Assembly: GCF_007858275.1 (NCBI RefSeq)
Contig: NZ_VFEV01000019.1
Location: forward strand, 1 to 64,000
Length of the DNA: 64,000 nucleotides
Reading direction: 5' to 3'
From: Pseudomonas proteolytica
GTDB taxonomy: Bacteria > Pseudomonadota > Gammaproteobacteria > Pseudomonadales > Pseudomonadaceae
Both the position numbers and the translations under genes were made by a program. Each line of letters starts with the position of its first letter. Position 1 is the stretch's first letter. The notes beneath the pieces are model-generated. The model saw only the letters and a program-made list of their open reading frames with translations. It was not told where the DNA came from and did not search any database. Of the stretch, positions 1 to 8,602 are shown piece after piece.

Positions 1-23
1 AATAAGCCGAATGCGTTGTACCA

Positions 24-205
24 GATACACCGCAGCGGCTGGTTTTGGGGCTGCTTCGCAGCCCAGCGCGGGGCAAGCCCGCTCGCCACAGGGGAGTTCG
101 TCAGTTTCTGAAAGTTGTGTAGATACCGATGCTGCGATGCGGGCACCTCGGTCTTTCAGAGATACCGAGGTGATGCAATCGCAGGCAAGCCAGCTCCCAC
201 ACAAG
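24..205. repeat. REP-type palindromic sequences downstream of ntrC
   Basis: The gene-free stretch before ntrC holds parts of two repeat families seen elsewhere in the window. Bases 24-94 carry one arm of the GGGGCTGCTTCGCAGCCCAG family (full copies near 17.5, 46.1 and 58.6 kb). Bases 175-205 carry one arm of the ATCGCAGGCAAGCCAGCTCC family (full copies near 3.1 and 11.8 kb). Between them lies a short inverted pair, CACCTCGGT and ACCGAGGTG. I see no gene in 1-247. Confidence 0.7.
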
Positions 206-247
206 CCCTCATCCACATTAGGTCATCCGTGTGCTGGAGGGCTGTGT

Positions 248-1684
248 TCAGCCCTCTTCACCCTCATCATCATCCCCGCCATCCACCTTCATCCCCAATT
301 CCTTGATCTTGCGGGTCAAGGTGTTACGACCCCAGCCCAGCAGCACGGCGGCGTCACGCCGGCGGCCAGCGGTGTGCTTGAGGGCCGTCTCGATCATGAT
401 CCGCTCAAAGGTCGGCACGGCGCTGTCCAGCAGGCTCGACTGGCCGCGAGCCAAGGCCTGGTCGGCCCATTGGCGCAGGGCTTGTTCCCAGTTGGTCACG
501 GGCGCTGAATCCTGCGGCAGGCTCAACAGCTCCGGCGGCAGGTCGCTGATATGCACTTCGCGCCCGGACGCCATCACCGTGATCCAGCGGCAGGTATTCT
601 CCAGCTGGCGCACGTTGCCCGGCCACGGCAGGTTTTTCAGGTATTCCTCGGTTTCCGTCTTCAGCAGCTTGGGCTCTACCGCCAGCTCCTGGGCGGCGCG
701 GCTGAGGAAGTGGCGGGCCAGGGTCGGGATGTCTTCGCGGCGGTCCGACATCCGCGGGATGTGGATGCGGATCACGTTGAGGCGGTGGAACAAGTCCTCG
801 CGGAACTTGCCGGCGTGCACCAGGGTTTCCAGGTTCTGGTGGGTCGCGGCGATGATCCGCACATCGACCTTGACCGGCGTATGGCCGCCGACACGATAGA
901 ACTCACCGTCGGCCAGCACCCGCAACAGTCGGGTCTGGGTGTCGGCCGGCATATCGCCGATTTCATCGAGAAACAGGGTGCCGCCGTCGGCCTGTTCAAA
1001 CCGGCCGCGACGCAGGTTGGCGGCGCCGGTAAACGCGCCTTTCTCATGGCCGAACAGCTCCGATTCCATCAAGTCCTTGGGGATCGCCGCCATGTTCAGC
1101 GCGATGAACGGCGAGGCGGCCCGTGGGCTGTGGCGGTGCAGGGCATGGGCGACCAGCTCTTTACCGGTGCCGGACTCACCGTTGATCAGCACGGTGATGT
1201 TGGAATGGCTCAAGCGCCCGATGGCGCGAAACACTTCCTGCATCGCCGGCGCTTCACCGATGATTTCCGGGGTGCGCGTCAGGGTCGGTTCCACGGCCTG
1301 GCCTTGCTGCTCCTGGGCGTGCTGGTTGGCGCGCTTGACCAGCGCCACCGCCTCATCGACGTCGAACGGCTTGGGCAGGTACTCGAAGGCGCCGCCTTGA
1401 TAGGACGCGACAGCGCTGTCCAGGTCCGAGTGCGCGGTCATGATGATCACCGGCAAGCGCGGGTGCTGCTCGCGGATCCGCGCCAGCAAGTCCAGGCCGC
1501 TGGCGCCGGGCATGCGGATGTCGGAGATGATCACATCGGGCTGCTGGCGCGCCAGGCGGCTCATCACCCCGTCGGCGCTGTCGAAGCTCTGGGTGGTCAT
1601 GCCTTCCTGTTGCAAGGCTTTCTCCAGGACCCAGCGGATGGAACGGTCGTCATCGACGATCCAGACAGTTTCACTACGGCTCAT
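248..1684 (-). CDS. ntrC: NtrC, nitrogen regulation response regulator (sigma-54 activator)
   Basis: 478 aa. Receiver domain at about residues 5-120 with acidic pocket DDD at 11-13 and phospho-acceptor Asp55 (VIISDIRMPG). Central AAA+ domain with Walker A GESGTGKE (169-176), the sigma-54 contact loop GAFTGA (216-221) and Walker B GGTLFLDEIG (234-243). The C-terminus carries a Fis-type helix-turn-helix (about 435-467, LLGWGRNTLTRKIKEL). This is the full NtrC architecture at normal length. Phosphorylated by NtrB under nitrogen limitation, it activates sigma-54 promoters such as that of glnA. Its start overlaps the ntrB stop by 4 bp, so the two are co-transcribed. Confidence 0.97.
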   Translation of the reverse strand: MSRSETVWIVDDDRSIRWVLEKALQQEGMTTQSFDSADGVMSRLARQQPDVIISDIRMPGASGLDLLARIREQHPRLPVIIMTAHSDLDSAVASYQGGAFEYLPKPFDVDEAVALVKRANQHAQEQQGQAVEPTLTRTPEIIGEAPAMQEVFRAIGRLSHSNITVLINGESGTGKELVAHALHRHSPRAASPFIALNMAAIPKDLMESELFGHEKGAFTGAANLRRGRFEQADGGTLFLDEIGDMPADTQTRLLRVLADGEFYRVGGHTPVKVDVRIIAATHQNLETLVHAGKFREDLFHRLNVIRIHIPRMSDRREDIPTLARHFLSRAAQELAVEPKLLKTETEEYLKNLPWPGNVRQLENTCRWITVMASGREVHISDLPPELLSLPQDSAPVTNWEQALRQWADQALARGQSSLLDSAVPTFERIMIETALKHTAGRRRDAAVLLGWGRNTLTRKIKELGMKVDGGDDDEGEEG

Positions 1685-2766
1685 GTCGATGGGGCTCCTT
1701 GTTCCAGTGGCAGAAAGATCGAAAAGGTCGTGTGGCCGGGATGGCTTTCACATTCGATCAGGCCCTGGTGCTGGCTGATGATGTTCTGGGTAATGGCCAG
1801 GCCCAGCCCGGTACCGTCCGGGCGGCCGCTGACCATCGGGAAGAAAATGGTTTCTTGCAGTTCGGCCGGGATACCCGGGCCGTTGTCGATGATCTCGACC
1901 TTGGTCACCAGGCGATGGCGTACGTGGCCAATGGTGAACTGGCGCAAGGCGCGGGTGCGCAGGCTGATACGGCCCAGGCGCAGTTCGTTCTGGCTGCTGA
2001 TGGCCTGCATGGCGTTGCGCACGATATTGAGCACCGCCTGGATCATCTGCTCGCGGTCGATCAATACGTCGGGGATGCTCGGGTCATAGTCGCGCACCAG
2101 GGTGATGCAGCCCTGGCTTTCGGCCTCCACCAACTGGCAGACGCGCTCCAGCACTTCATGCACGTTGGTCATCGCCAGCGACGGCAGTTTGTTGGAACCC
2201 AGCATGCGGTCCACCAGGTTTCGCAGGCGGTCGGCTTCCTCGATGATGACGTTGGTGTAGTCCTTGAGGTGCTCATCCGGCAGCTCGCGGGCCAACAACT
2301 GTGCGGCGCCGCGAATCCCGCCCAGGGGGTTCTTGATCTCATGGGCCAGGCCGCGTACCAGCATCTTGCTGGTTTCCTGCTTGGACAACTGCGCCTCTTC
2401 CTTGGTGATGCGCAGCAGGCGATCGCGGGGATGCACCTCCAGCAGCAGCAAGGTGGCGCCGTGGCTCAGGATCGGTGTTACCGCGTAGTCGACGGTCAGG
2501 GTCTGGCCGGTGAGGGCCGTGAGCATCGCTTCGCGCTTGGTGAACGGGTGGGCCTGCTCCACGGCCTGGCGCAAGGAACTCAACGCCTCGGCGGACTCGG
2601 TGAACAGCTCGCTGATAAATTGCCCATGGCTGCGCTGGCCGCTGATGGCCAGGAGCATCTCCGCCGCGGGGTTCATGTACTCAAGGCGCAGTTCGGCATT
2701 GAGCAGGATGGTCGCGGTGGTCAGGTTGTCGAGTAGCAAGCGGTGCAGTGCGTCGCTGATGGTCAT
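1681..2766 (-). CDS. ntrB: NtrB, nitrogen regulation sensor histidine kinase
   Basis: 361 aa, soluble (no membrane segment). N-terminal PAS domain (about 8-115), then the dimerisation/phospho-acceptor helix with His142 in GLAHEIKNPLGG, then an HATPase domain with DNGPGIP and GTGLGLAI boxes. It phosphorylates or dephosphorylates NtrC according to PII signalling (family knowledge). First gene of the ntrBC pair; the 4-bp overlap with ntrC implies translational coupling. A candidate NtrC box lies about 200 bp upstream (2967-2981), which would permit autoregulation. Confidence 0.97.
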   Translation of the reverse strand: MTISDALHRLLLDNLTTATILLNAELRLEYMNPAAEMLLAISGQRSHGQFISELFTESAEALSSLRQAVEQAHPFTKREAMLTALTGQTLTVDYAVTPILSHGATLLLLEVHPRDRLLRITKEEAQLSKQETSKMLVRGLAHEIKNPLGGIRGAAQLLARELPDEHLKDYTNVIIEEADRLRNLVDRMLGSNKLPSLAMTNVHEVLERVCQLVEAESQGCITLVRDYDPSIPDVLIDREQMIQAVLNIVRNAMQAISSQNELRLGRISLRTRALRQFTIGHVRHRLVTKVEIIDNGPGIPAELQETIFFPMVSGRPDGTGLGLAITQNIISQHQGLIECESHPGHTTFSIFLPLEQGAPST

Positions 2767-2966
2767 GAGGACCTCTTTTGGAGCAAGGCGTGGGCTTGAG
2801 GCTCACGCTGATACCAGGAAAATGCAAAAACCAAACCAAGGCTCCGAAAAGAAGCGTAAAAGCCCTGAAATAGGGGCTTTAGGCGCGAAACTATGGCGCT
2901 CTGCCAGCTTGCTCGGGAGATATCGACCCAAAATGGGCTGGCCGGCGGGCATGGGTGCAACCTATC

Positions 2967-2981
2967 GCACCAATATAGTGC
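2967..2981. promoter_or_regulatory. candidate NtrC binding site upstream of ntrBC
   Basis: GCAC-N7-GTGC (GCACCAATATAGTGC), the same arm sequence and spacing as the box upstream of glnA. It lies in the ntrB-glnA intergenic region, about 200 bp upstream of ntrB. NtrC boxes are known to autoregulate ntrBC in enteric bacteria; here that role is inference. Confidence 0.45.
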
Positions 2982-3039
2982 GAATCCCGGCATTCTGTTC
3001 AGCGATCAACTATTTCCTGGAAGCACCAATCAAACTGTA

Positions 3040-3124
3040 TGAGCTGGCTTGCCTGCGATAGCGGTGTATCTGTCACATCACGACTGACTGAACCACCGCT
3101 ATCGCAGGTAAGCCAGCTCCCACA
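3040..3124. repeat. REP doublet (GAGCTGGCTTGCCTGCGATAGCGG family)
   Basis: Two inverted arms, GAGCTGGCTTGCCTGCGATAGCGG and CCGCTATCGCAGGTAAGCCAGCTC, separated by about 35 nt. They form a long imperfect hairpin between ntrB and the glnA terminator. Apart from this element, the NtrC box and the terminator, I see nothing in 2767-3227; no small gene is supported between ntrB and glnA. Confidence 0.75.
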
Positions 3125-3170
3125 GTTTTGATGGGGTTTGCAAAGGTGGAGAGTCATTGTTTCAGGCAAA

Positions 3171-3201
3171 AAAAAGACCTCCCGAAGGAGGCCTTTTTGT
3201 C
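3171..3201 (-). terminator. Rho-independent terminator of glnA
   Basis: On the minus strand a GGCCTCC / GGAGGTC stem with a TTCG loop is followed by a T run; the + strand reads AAAAAAGACCTCCCGAAGGAGGCCTTTTT. It lies just past the glnA stop codon. T runs on both sides make it potentially bidirectional. Confidence 0.85.
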
Positions 3202-3227
3202 ACGCCGCGTTGAGCAGCGCTACCGGA

Positions 3228-4634
3228 TCAGCAGCTGTAGTACAGCTCGTATTCCAGTGGGTGTACGAAGGTGCGGACCTTGATTTCTTCTTCGCTTTTC
3301 AGGGCGATGTAGGCATCGATGAAGTCGTCGCTGAACACGCCGCCTTTGGTCAGGAACGCACGGCCCTTGTCCAGCTCTTCCAGGGCTTCTTTCAGGCTGC
3401 CGCACACTTGTGGGATTTCCTTGGCCTCTTCAGGCGGCAGGTCGTACAAGTTTTTGTCGGCGGCGTCGCCTGGGTGGATCTTGTTCTGGATGCCGTCCAG
3501 GCCAGCCATCAGCAGTGCAGCAAAGCCCAGGTACGGGTTGGCTGCTGGATCCGGGAAGCGTGCTTCGATACGGCGAGCGCGAGGGCTGGACACGTAAGGA
3601 ATACGGATCGAAGCGGAACGGTTGCGAGCCGAGTAGGCCAGCATCACCGGTGCTTCAAAACCTGGGACCAGACGCTTGTAGGAGTTGGTCGACGGGTTGG
3701 TGAAGCCGTTCAGGGCCTTACCGTGCTTGATGATGCCGCCGATGAAGTACAGGGCGGTGTCGGACAGGCCGGCATAACCTTCGCCAGCGAAGGTGTTCTT
3801 GCCATCTTTGGCGATGGACAGGTGAACGTGCATACCCGAACCGTTATCGCCGTACAGTGGCTTAGGCATGAAGGTAGCGGTACGGCCGTAGGCCACTGCC
3901 ACGTTGTGTACGCAGTACTTGAGGGTCTGTACTTCGTCAGCCTTGGCAACCAGGGTGTTGAACTTCACACCGATTTCGTTCTGGCCGGCAGTCGCCACTT
4001 CGTGGTGGTGAACTTCGATGACCAGGCCCATGTCTTCCATGGCGTTGCACATGGAGGTACGGATTTCGTGGTCGTGGTCGAACGGTGGTACTGGGAAGTA
4101 GCCGCCTTTGACGCCTGGACGGTGGCCATGGTTGCCGCCTTCCACGTCCTGGTCGGACATCCACGAACCCTGGTCGGAGAAGATCTTGAACATGGAGCCG
4201 GAGATGTCGGACTTGAACTTCACCTGGTCAAAGATGAAGAACTCAGGCTCAGGGCCCACGAATACGGTGTCACCGATACCGGTGGACTTCAGGTATTCCT
4301 CGGCACGCTTGGCGATCGCACGTGGGTCGCGGTCGTAGCCCTGCATGGTCGAAGGCTCGATCACGTCGCAGACGATGATCAGGGTTGGCTCTTCGGTGAA
4401 CGGGTCGAGTACGGCGGTGGAGTCGTCCGGCATCAGGATCATGTCGGAGGCTTCGATGCCTTTCCAGCCAGCGATGGAGGAGCCGTCGAACATTTTGCCT
4501 TCTTCGAAGAAGGCGTCATCCAGCGCGTCGCGAGCCGGCATGGTCACGTGGTGCTGAGTGCCTTTGGTGTCCGTGAAGCGCAGATCAATCCATTTAACGT
4601 CATGATCTTTGATGAGTTGAACCGACTTCGACAT
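3228..4634 (-). CDS. glnA: Glutamine synthetase type I
   Basis: 468 aa, the usual GSI-beta length. It makes glutamine from glutamate, ammonia and ATP in the cytoplasm as a dodecamer. Visible signatures: the beta-Grasp N-terminal part (DVKWIDLRFTDTKG), the catalytic KPLYGDNGSGMHVH segment, the NRSASIRIP segment, and the adenylylation site with tyrosine in NLYDLPPEE near residue 398. The start is set at MSKSVQLIKDHD because a strong GGAGGA ribosome site precedes it; the frame stays open further upstream but without support. Regulated from a sigma-54 promoter (4736-4751) with NtrC boxes. Confidence 0.98.
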   Translation of the reverse strand: MSKSVQLIKDHDVKWIDLRFTDTKGTQHHVTMPARDALDDAFFEEGKMFDGSSIAGWKGIEASDMILMPDDSTAVLDPFTEEPTLIIVCDVIEPSTMQGYDRDPRAIAKRAEEYLKSTGIGDTVFVGPEPEFFIFDQVKFKSDISGSMFKIFSDQGSWMSDQDVEGGNHGHRPGVKGGYFPVPPFDHDHEIRTSMCNAMEDMGLVIEVHHHEVATAGQNEIGVKFNTLVAKADEVQTLKYCVHNVAVAYGRTATFMPKPLYGDNGSGMHVHLSIAKDGKNTFAGEGYAGLSDTALYFIGGIIKHGKALNGFTNPSTNSYKRLVPGFEAPVMLAYSARNRSASIRIPYVSSPRARRIEARFPDPAANPYLGFAALLMAGLDGIQNKIHPGDAADKNLYDLPPEEAKEIPQVCGSLKEALEELDKGRAFLTKGGVFSDDFIDAYIALKSEEEIKVRTFVHPLEYELYYSC

Positions 4635-4735
4635 AGTGTCCTCCGGGTGGCTTCGGGCTGGGGTAGTGGAGTAGCCCTTAGAATGTGGGTGATGCCGGCG
4701 CGGATAGTCCGCCATGGCAACCTGCCTCACAAGAG

Positions 4736-4751
4736 AGCAAATTGCATGCCA
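4736..4751 (-). promoter_or_regulatory. sigma-54 promoter of glnA
   Basis: The minus strand reads TGGCATGCAATTTGCT: a -24 TGGCAT and a -12 TTGCT with exactly 10 nt between the GG and GC dinucleotides, as RpoN requires. The predicted transcription start is about 4725, leaving a ~90-nt leader to the start codon at 4634. Confidence 0.8.
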
Positions 4752-4824
4752 GTGCCCCGACATGGGTTTTTTGCCTCAAAATGGCCCCTATAAAGGTGCA
4801 AATCGTCGAAATGGCAAAAATCGC

Positions 4825-4870
4825 GCACTGCAATGTAGCGTAACTGCCTGTAAATGCACCTCTTTGGTGC
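4825..4870. promoter_or_regulatory. NtrC enhancer sites for glnA (one strong, one weak)
   Basis: The strong box GCAC-CTCTTTG-GTGC spans 4856-4870. A weaker box, GCAC-TGCAATG-TAGC, spans 4825-4839. Their centres lie about 138 and 107 bp upstream of the predicted glnA start, 31 bp (three helical turns) apart. This closely resembles the enteric glnA enhancer layout as I remember it. The weak site is inference. Confidence 0.6.
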
Positions 4871-4894
4871 GTTGCGTGCCGTTTGTATATTAAC

Positions 4895-4925
4895 TGGTCA
4901 AACCTTGAGCGATTTCCGCTATAAT
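4895..4925 (+). promoter_or_regulatory. candidate sigma-70 promoter of thiI
   Basis: A perfect -10 hexamer TATAAT at 4920-4925 lies 43 bp before the thiI start. The -35 is weak (TGGTCA at 4895-4900, or GTCAAA). The site sits beside the glnA enhancer in the divergent glnA-thiI region. Confidence 0.5.
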
Positions 4926-4967
4926 CCGCGCCCCCCTTTTTCGGCTGGCCCTGCGCGCGCTGTTTCC

Positions 4968-6422
4968 ATGAAATTAATCGTTAAAGTCTTCCCCGAGATC
5001 ACCATCAAGAGCCGACCGGTACGGATGCGTTTCATCCGTCAATTGGCCAAGAATATCCGCGCCGTGCTCCGTGACCTGGACCCGGCCGTGGTGGTGAACG
5101 GTGTGTGGGACAATCTCGAGCTGGAAACCCGCGTCAGCGACCCTAAAGCCTTGAAAGATATGACCGAGCGCCTGAGCTGCATGCCGGGCATCGCGCATTT
5201 CCTGCAGGTCGACGAGTACCCGCTGGGCGACTTCGACGACATCACGCAAAAATGCAAACTGCACTTTGGCACCAGCCTTGAAGGCAAGATTTTTTCGGTG
5301 CGCTGCAAGCGTGCGGGCAAGCACCCGTTCAGCTCCATGGATGTCGAGAAATACGTCGGCAGCAAGCTGCGTCGCGAGTGTGGGGCCGCAGGAATCTCGC
5401 TGAAAGAGCCGCAAATCGAAGTACGCATCGAAATTCGCGACCAACGGTTGTTTGTGATCCACAGCCAGCACAACAGCATCGGTGGCTACCCGCTGGGTGC
5501 GCTGGAGCAGACCCTGGTGCTGATGTCCGGCGGTTTCGACTCTACCGTGGCGGCCTACCAGATCATGCGCCGGGGCCTGATGAGCCACTTCTGCTTCTTT
5601 AACCTGGGCGGGCGTGCACACGAATTGGGCGTGATGGAAGTTGCGCACTATATCTGGAAGAAGTACGGCAGCTCCCAGCGCGTGCTGTTTGTCAGCGTAC
5701 CGTTCGAGGAAGTCCTGGGAGAAATTCTCGGAAAAGTCGATAACGGTCATATGGGCGTCGTATTGAAGCGTATGATGTTGCGCGCAGCGTCGAAAATCGC
5801 CGACCGCCTGCAAATCGAAGCGCTGGTGACCGGCGAGGCGATTTCCCAGGTCTCCAGCCAGACGTTGCCGAACCTGTCCGTGATCGACTGCGTGACCGAC
5901 AAGCTGGTATTGCGCCCGCTGATCGCCAGCCACAAGCAGGACATCATCGACCTGGCCAACGAAATCGGCACCGCTGATTTCGCCAAGCACATGCCAGAGT
6001 ACTGCGGGGTCATCTCGGTGAACCCCAAGACCCATGCCAAGCGCTATCGCGTGGAGCATGAAGAGAAAGAATTCGACATGGCGATTCTGGAGCGAGCGCT
6101 CGAGAACGCCAAACTGGTGCCGATCGATCGAGTCATCGACGAACTGGGCCAGGACGTACAGATCGAAGAAGTCAGCGAAGCCCTGGCCGGTCAGATTGTC
6201 ATCGACATCCGTCACCCGGATGCCGCTGAAGACGAGCCGCTGGAAATCGCTGGCATCGACGTGCAAACGTTGCCGTTCTATGCACTGAACGCGCGTTTCA
6301 AGGAACTGGATAACAGCCGTCAGTACCTGCTGTATTGCGACAAAGGCGTGATGAGTCGCCTGCATGCCCACCATTTGCTCAGTGAGGGATATGCCAATGT
6401 GCGCGTTTATCGACCGAGCTAA
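4968..6422 (+). CDS. thiI: ThiI, tRNA 4-thiouridine synthase / thiamine sulfurtransferase
   Basis: 484 aa. Ferredoxin-like/THUMP N-terminal region (about 1-165), then an adenylating PP-loop (LMSGGFDSTVAAY, near 183) that activates U8 of tRNA, then a C-terminal rhodanese-like domain with the persulfide-carrying cysteine in YLLYCDKGVMS. The enzyme makes s4U8 in tRNA and, in many gammaproteobacteria, donates sulfur for the thiazole of thiamine. The start is set at MKLIVKVFPEITIK, the conserved N-terminus; the 38-residue upstream extension overlaps the promoter. Divergent from glnA, single gene. Confidence 0.96.
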   Translation: MKLIVKVFPEITIKSRPVRMRFIRQLAKNIRAVLRDLDPAVVVNGVWDNLELETRVSDPKALKDMTERLSCMPGIAHFLQVDEYPLGDFDDITQKCKLHFGTSLEGKIFSVRCKRAGKHPFSSMDVEKYVGSKLRRECGAAGISLKEPQIEVRIEIRDQRLFVIHSQHNSIGGYPLGALEQTLVLMSGGFDSTVAAYQIMRRGLMSHFCFFNLGGRAHELGVMEVAHYIWKKYGSSQRVLFVSVPFEEVLGEILGKVDNGHMGVVLKRMMLRAASKIADRLQIEALVTGEAISQVSSQTLPNLSVIDCVTDKLVLRPLIASHKQDIIDLANEIGTADFAKHMPEYCGVISVNPKTHAKRYRVEHEEKEFDMAILERALENAKLVPIDRVIDELGQDVQIEEVSEALAGQIVIDIRHPDAAEDEPLEIAGIDVQTLPFYALNARFKELDNSRQYLLYCDKGVMSRLHAHHLLSEGYANVRVYRPS

Positions 6423-6561
6423 GAGCCCGGGGCTGTTTGCCTGTGGCCTGCGTCACCGGCCCCCCGACTCTGCCGTCAAGCTGTAACGGCAAGGCCTGAC
6501 TCTACTGTTAATCGCTGCCACGACCTGTCAGCACACCGAATCCTCTGATCGAGATACACAA

Positions 6562-8382
6562 GTGATCGAAAATCTACGTAACATCGCCATCATTGCTCAC
6601 GTTGACCATGGTAAAACCACCCTGGTAGACAAACTCCTGCGTCAATCCGGCACCCTGGAGCGCAACGAGCTCAACGACGAGCGCGTGATGGACTCCAACG
6701 ACCAGGAAAAAGAGCGCGGTATTACCATCCTGGCAAAAAACACCGCCATCAACTGGAACGGCTACCACATCAACATCGTGGATACCCCGGGCCACGCCGA
6801 CTTCGGCGGCGAAGTTGAACGTGTAATGTCGATGGTTGACTCCGTTCTGCTGCTGGTTGACGCTCAAGACGGCCCTATGCCGCAAACCCGTTTCGTGACC
6901 AAGAAGGCTTTCGAAGCCGGCCTGCGTCCAATCGTGGTGATCAACAAGGTTGACCGTCCAGGCGCGCGTCCGGACTGGGTTCTGGACCAGATCTTCGACC
7001 TGTTCGACAACCTCGGTGCCACCGAAGAACAGCTGGACTTCAAAGTCGTCTACGCCTCGGCCCTGAACGGCATTGCCGGTCTGGAACACACCGACATGGC
7101 TGAAGACATGACCCCGCTGTACCAGTCGATCGTCGACAACGTACCAGCGCCGAAAGTCGACCGTGACGGTCCGTTCCAGATGCAAATCTCCGCACTGGAC
7201 TACAACAGCTTCCTGGGTGTTATCGGCGTTGGCCGTATCGCTCGTGGTCGCGTCAAGCCGAACACTCCGGTCGTGGCTATCGACGCCACCGGCAAGAAGC
7301 GTAACGGTCGTATCCTGAAGCTGATGGGTCACCACGGTCTGCACCGTATTGACGTTGAAGAAGCTGCTGCAGGCGACATCGTGTGCATCAGCGGTATGGA
7401 CTCGCTGTTCATCTCCGACACCCTGTGCCACCCGGACATGGTTGAAGCAATGGTGCCGTTGACCGTTGACGAGCCAACCGTTTCCATGACCTTCCAGGTA
7501 AACGACTCGCCTTTCTGCGGTAAAGAAGGCAAGTTCGTGACTTCCCGTAACATCAAGGAACGTCTGGACAAAGAGCTGCTGTACAACGTTGCACTGCGCG
7601 TTGAAGAAGGCGACTCGGCTGACAAGTTCAAGGTTTCCGGCCGTGGTGAGCTGCACCTCTCGGTACTGATCGAAACCATGCGTCGCGAAGGCTTCGAAAT
7701 GGGCGTTGGCCGTCCGGAAGTGATCATCCGTACCGTTGACGGCGTGAAGCAGGAACCGTTCGAAAACGTCACCATCGACACCCCTGAAGAATCCCAGGGC
7801 AAGGTCATGGAAGAGATGGGCCTGCGTAAGGGCGACCTGACCAACATGGTGCCGGATGGCAAAGGCCGTGTGCGTCTGGAATACAACATCCCTGCTCGTG
7901 GTCTGATCGGTTTCCGTAACCAGTTCCTGACCCTGACCAACGGTGCTGGCATCCTGACCTCGATCTTCGATCGCTACGACACCATGAAGTCCGGCGACAT
8001 GTCCGGCCGTCAGAACGGTGTTCTGGTATCGGTAGAAACCGGCAAGGCACTGACCTACTCCCTGGAAACCCTCCAGGCGCGTGGCAAGCTGTTCGTTGAA
8101 CACGGTCAAGAGATCTACAACGGCCAGATCGTTGGTCTGAACAGCCGTGACAACGACATGGGCGTCAACCCAACCAAAGGCAAGAAGCTCGACAACATGC
8201 GTGCTTCGGGTAAAGACGAAACCATCGCCCTGGTTCCACCTGTTCGCTTCACCCTGGAACAGGCTCTGGAATTCATCCAGGACGACGAGCTGTGCGAAGT
8301 GACGCCGAAGTCCATCCGTCTTCGTAAGAAGATCCTGGACGAAGGCGAGCGTACCCGCGCTGCCAAAAAGGCCAAGAACTGA
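6562..8382 (+). CDS. typA: TypA/BipA, ribosome-associated translational GTPase
   Basis: 606 aa, standard length, GTG start. G domain at about 1-200 with G1 AHVDHGKTT, G3 DTPGHADFGGEVERV and G4 NKVD. EF-G-like domains II, III and V follow, then the TypA-specific C-terminal domain. It binds ribosomes and is linked to stress, low-temperature growth and 50S assembly in related bacteria. No ordinary strong Shine-Dalgarno is visible before the GTG, but the N-terminus MIENLRNIAIIAHVDHG is the conserved family start. Followed by a strong terminator. Confidence 0.97.
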   Translation: MIENLRNIAIIAHVDHGKTTLVDKLLRQSGTLERNELNDERVMDSNDQEKERGITILAKNTAINWNGYHINIVDTPGHADFGGEVERVMSMVDSVLLLVDAQDGPMPQTRFVTKKAFEAGLRPIVVINKVDRPGARPDWVLDQIFDLFDNLGATEEQLDFKVVYASALNGIAGLEHTDMAEDMTPLYQSIVDNVPAPKVDRDGPFQMQISALDYNSFLGVIGVGRIARGRVKPNTPVVAIDATGKKRNGRILKLMGHHGLHRIDVEEAAAGDIVCISGMDSLFISDTLCHPDMVEAMVPLTVDEPTVSMTFQVNDSPFCGKEGKFVTSRNIKERLDKELLYNVALRVEEGDSADKFKVSGRGELHLSVLIETMRREGFEMGVGRPEVIIRTVDGVKQEPFENVTIDTPEESQGKVMEEMGLRKGDLTNMVPDGKGRVRLEYNIPARGLIGFRNQFLTLTNGAGILTSIFDRYDTMKSGDMSGRQNGVLVSVETGKALTYSLETLQARGKLFVEHGQEIYNGQIVGLNSRDNDMGVNPTKGKKLDNMRASGKDETIALVPPVRFTLEQALEFIQDDELCEVTPKSIRLRKKILDEGERTRAAKKAKN

Positions 8383-8401
8383 TACTTAGTTCCGGCTGAA
8401 T

Positions 8402-8438
8402 AAAAACGCCCCCGGTCGAAAGGCCGGGGGCGTTTTTT
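8402..8438 (+). terminator. Rho-independent terminator of typA
   Basis: AAAAACGCCCCCGG / CCGGGGGCGTTTTTTT: a GC-rich stem of at least 10 bp with flanking A and T runs, starting 19 bp after the typA stop. Confidence 0.92.
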
Positions 8439-8472
8439 TATGCCCGCAATATTTGCAGTGGCTGTACCGGCC

Positions 8473-8577
8473 TCTTCGCGAGCAAGCCCGCTCCCACGCT
8501 TGACCTCATTCATCCTGAAAAAACGCGGTCGAATGTGGGAGCGGCGGTGCGACGATTCGACTTGCTCGCGAAAGCGC
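8473..8577. repeat. REP doublet with one extended arm
   Basis: The left arm TTCGCGAGCAAGCCCGCTCCCAC is the regular form. The right arm (8535-8577) begins GTGGGAGCGG and ends CTTGCTCGCGAAAGCG but carries an extra block, CGGTGCGACGATTCGA, between them. The same extended arm occurs at 25471-25511. Located between the convergent typA and YkgJ-family genes. Confidence 0.75.
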
Positions 8578-8602
8578 TAGTTCAAGCAATAAAGAACTTG
8601 GA

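Noticed and set aside
248..508. Forward ORF 11-508 overlapping ntrC
   Set aside because: It runs through REP sequence and then antisense to the well-supported ntrC C-terminus; no domain is recognised.
3138..4793. Long open frame (551 codons) antisense to glnA
   Set aside because: A high-GC shadow frame. The protein has no recognisable domain, it starts upstream of the REP/terminator region, and glnA explains the DNA fully.
4968..6374. 466-codon antisense frame over thiI
   Set aside because: A shadow frame; thiI has clear THUMP, PP-loop and rhodanese motifs throughout.
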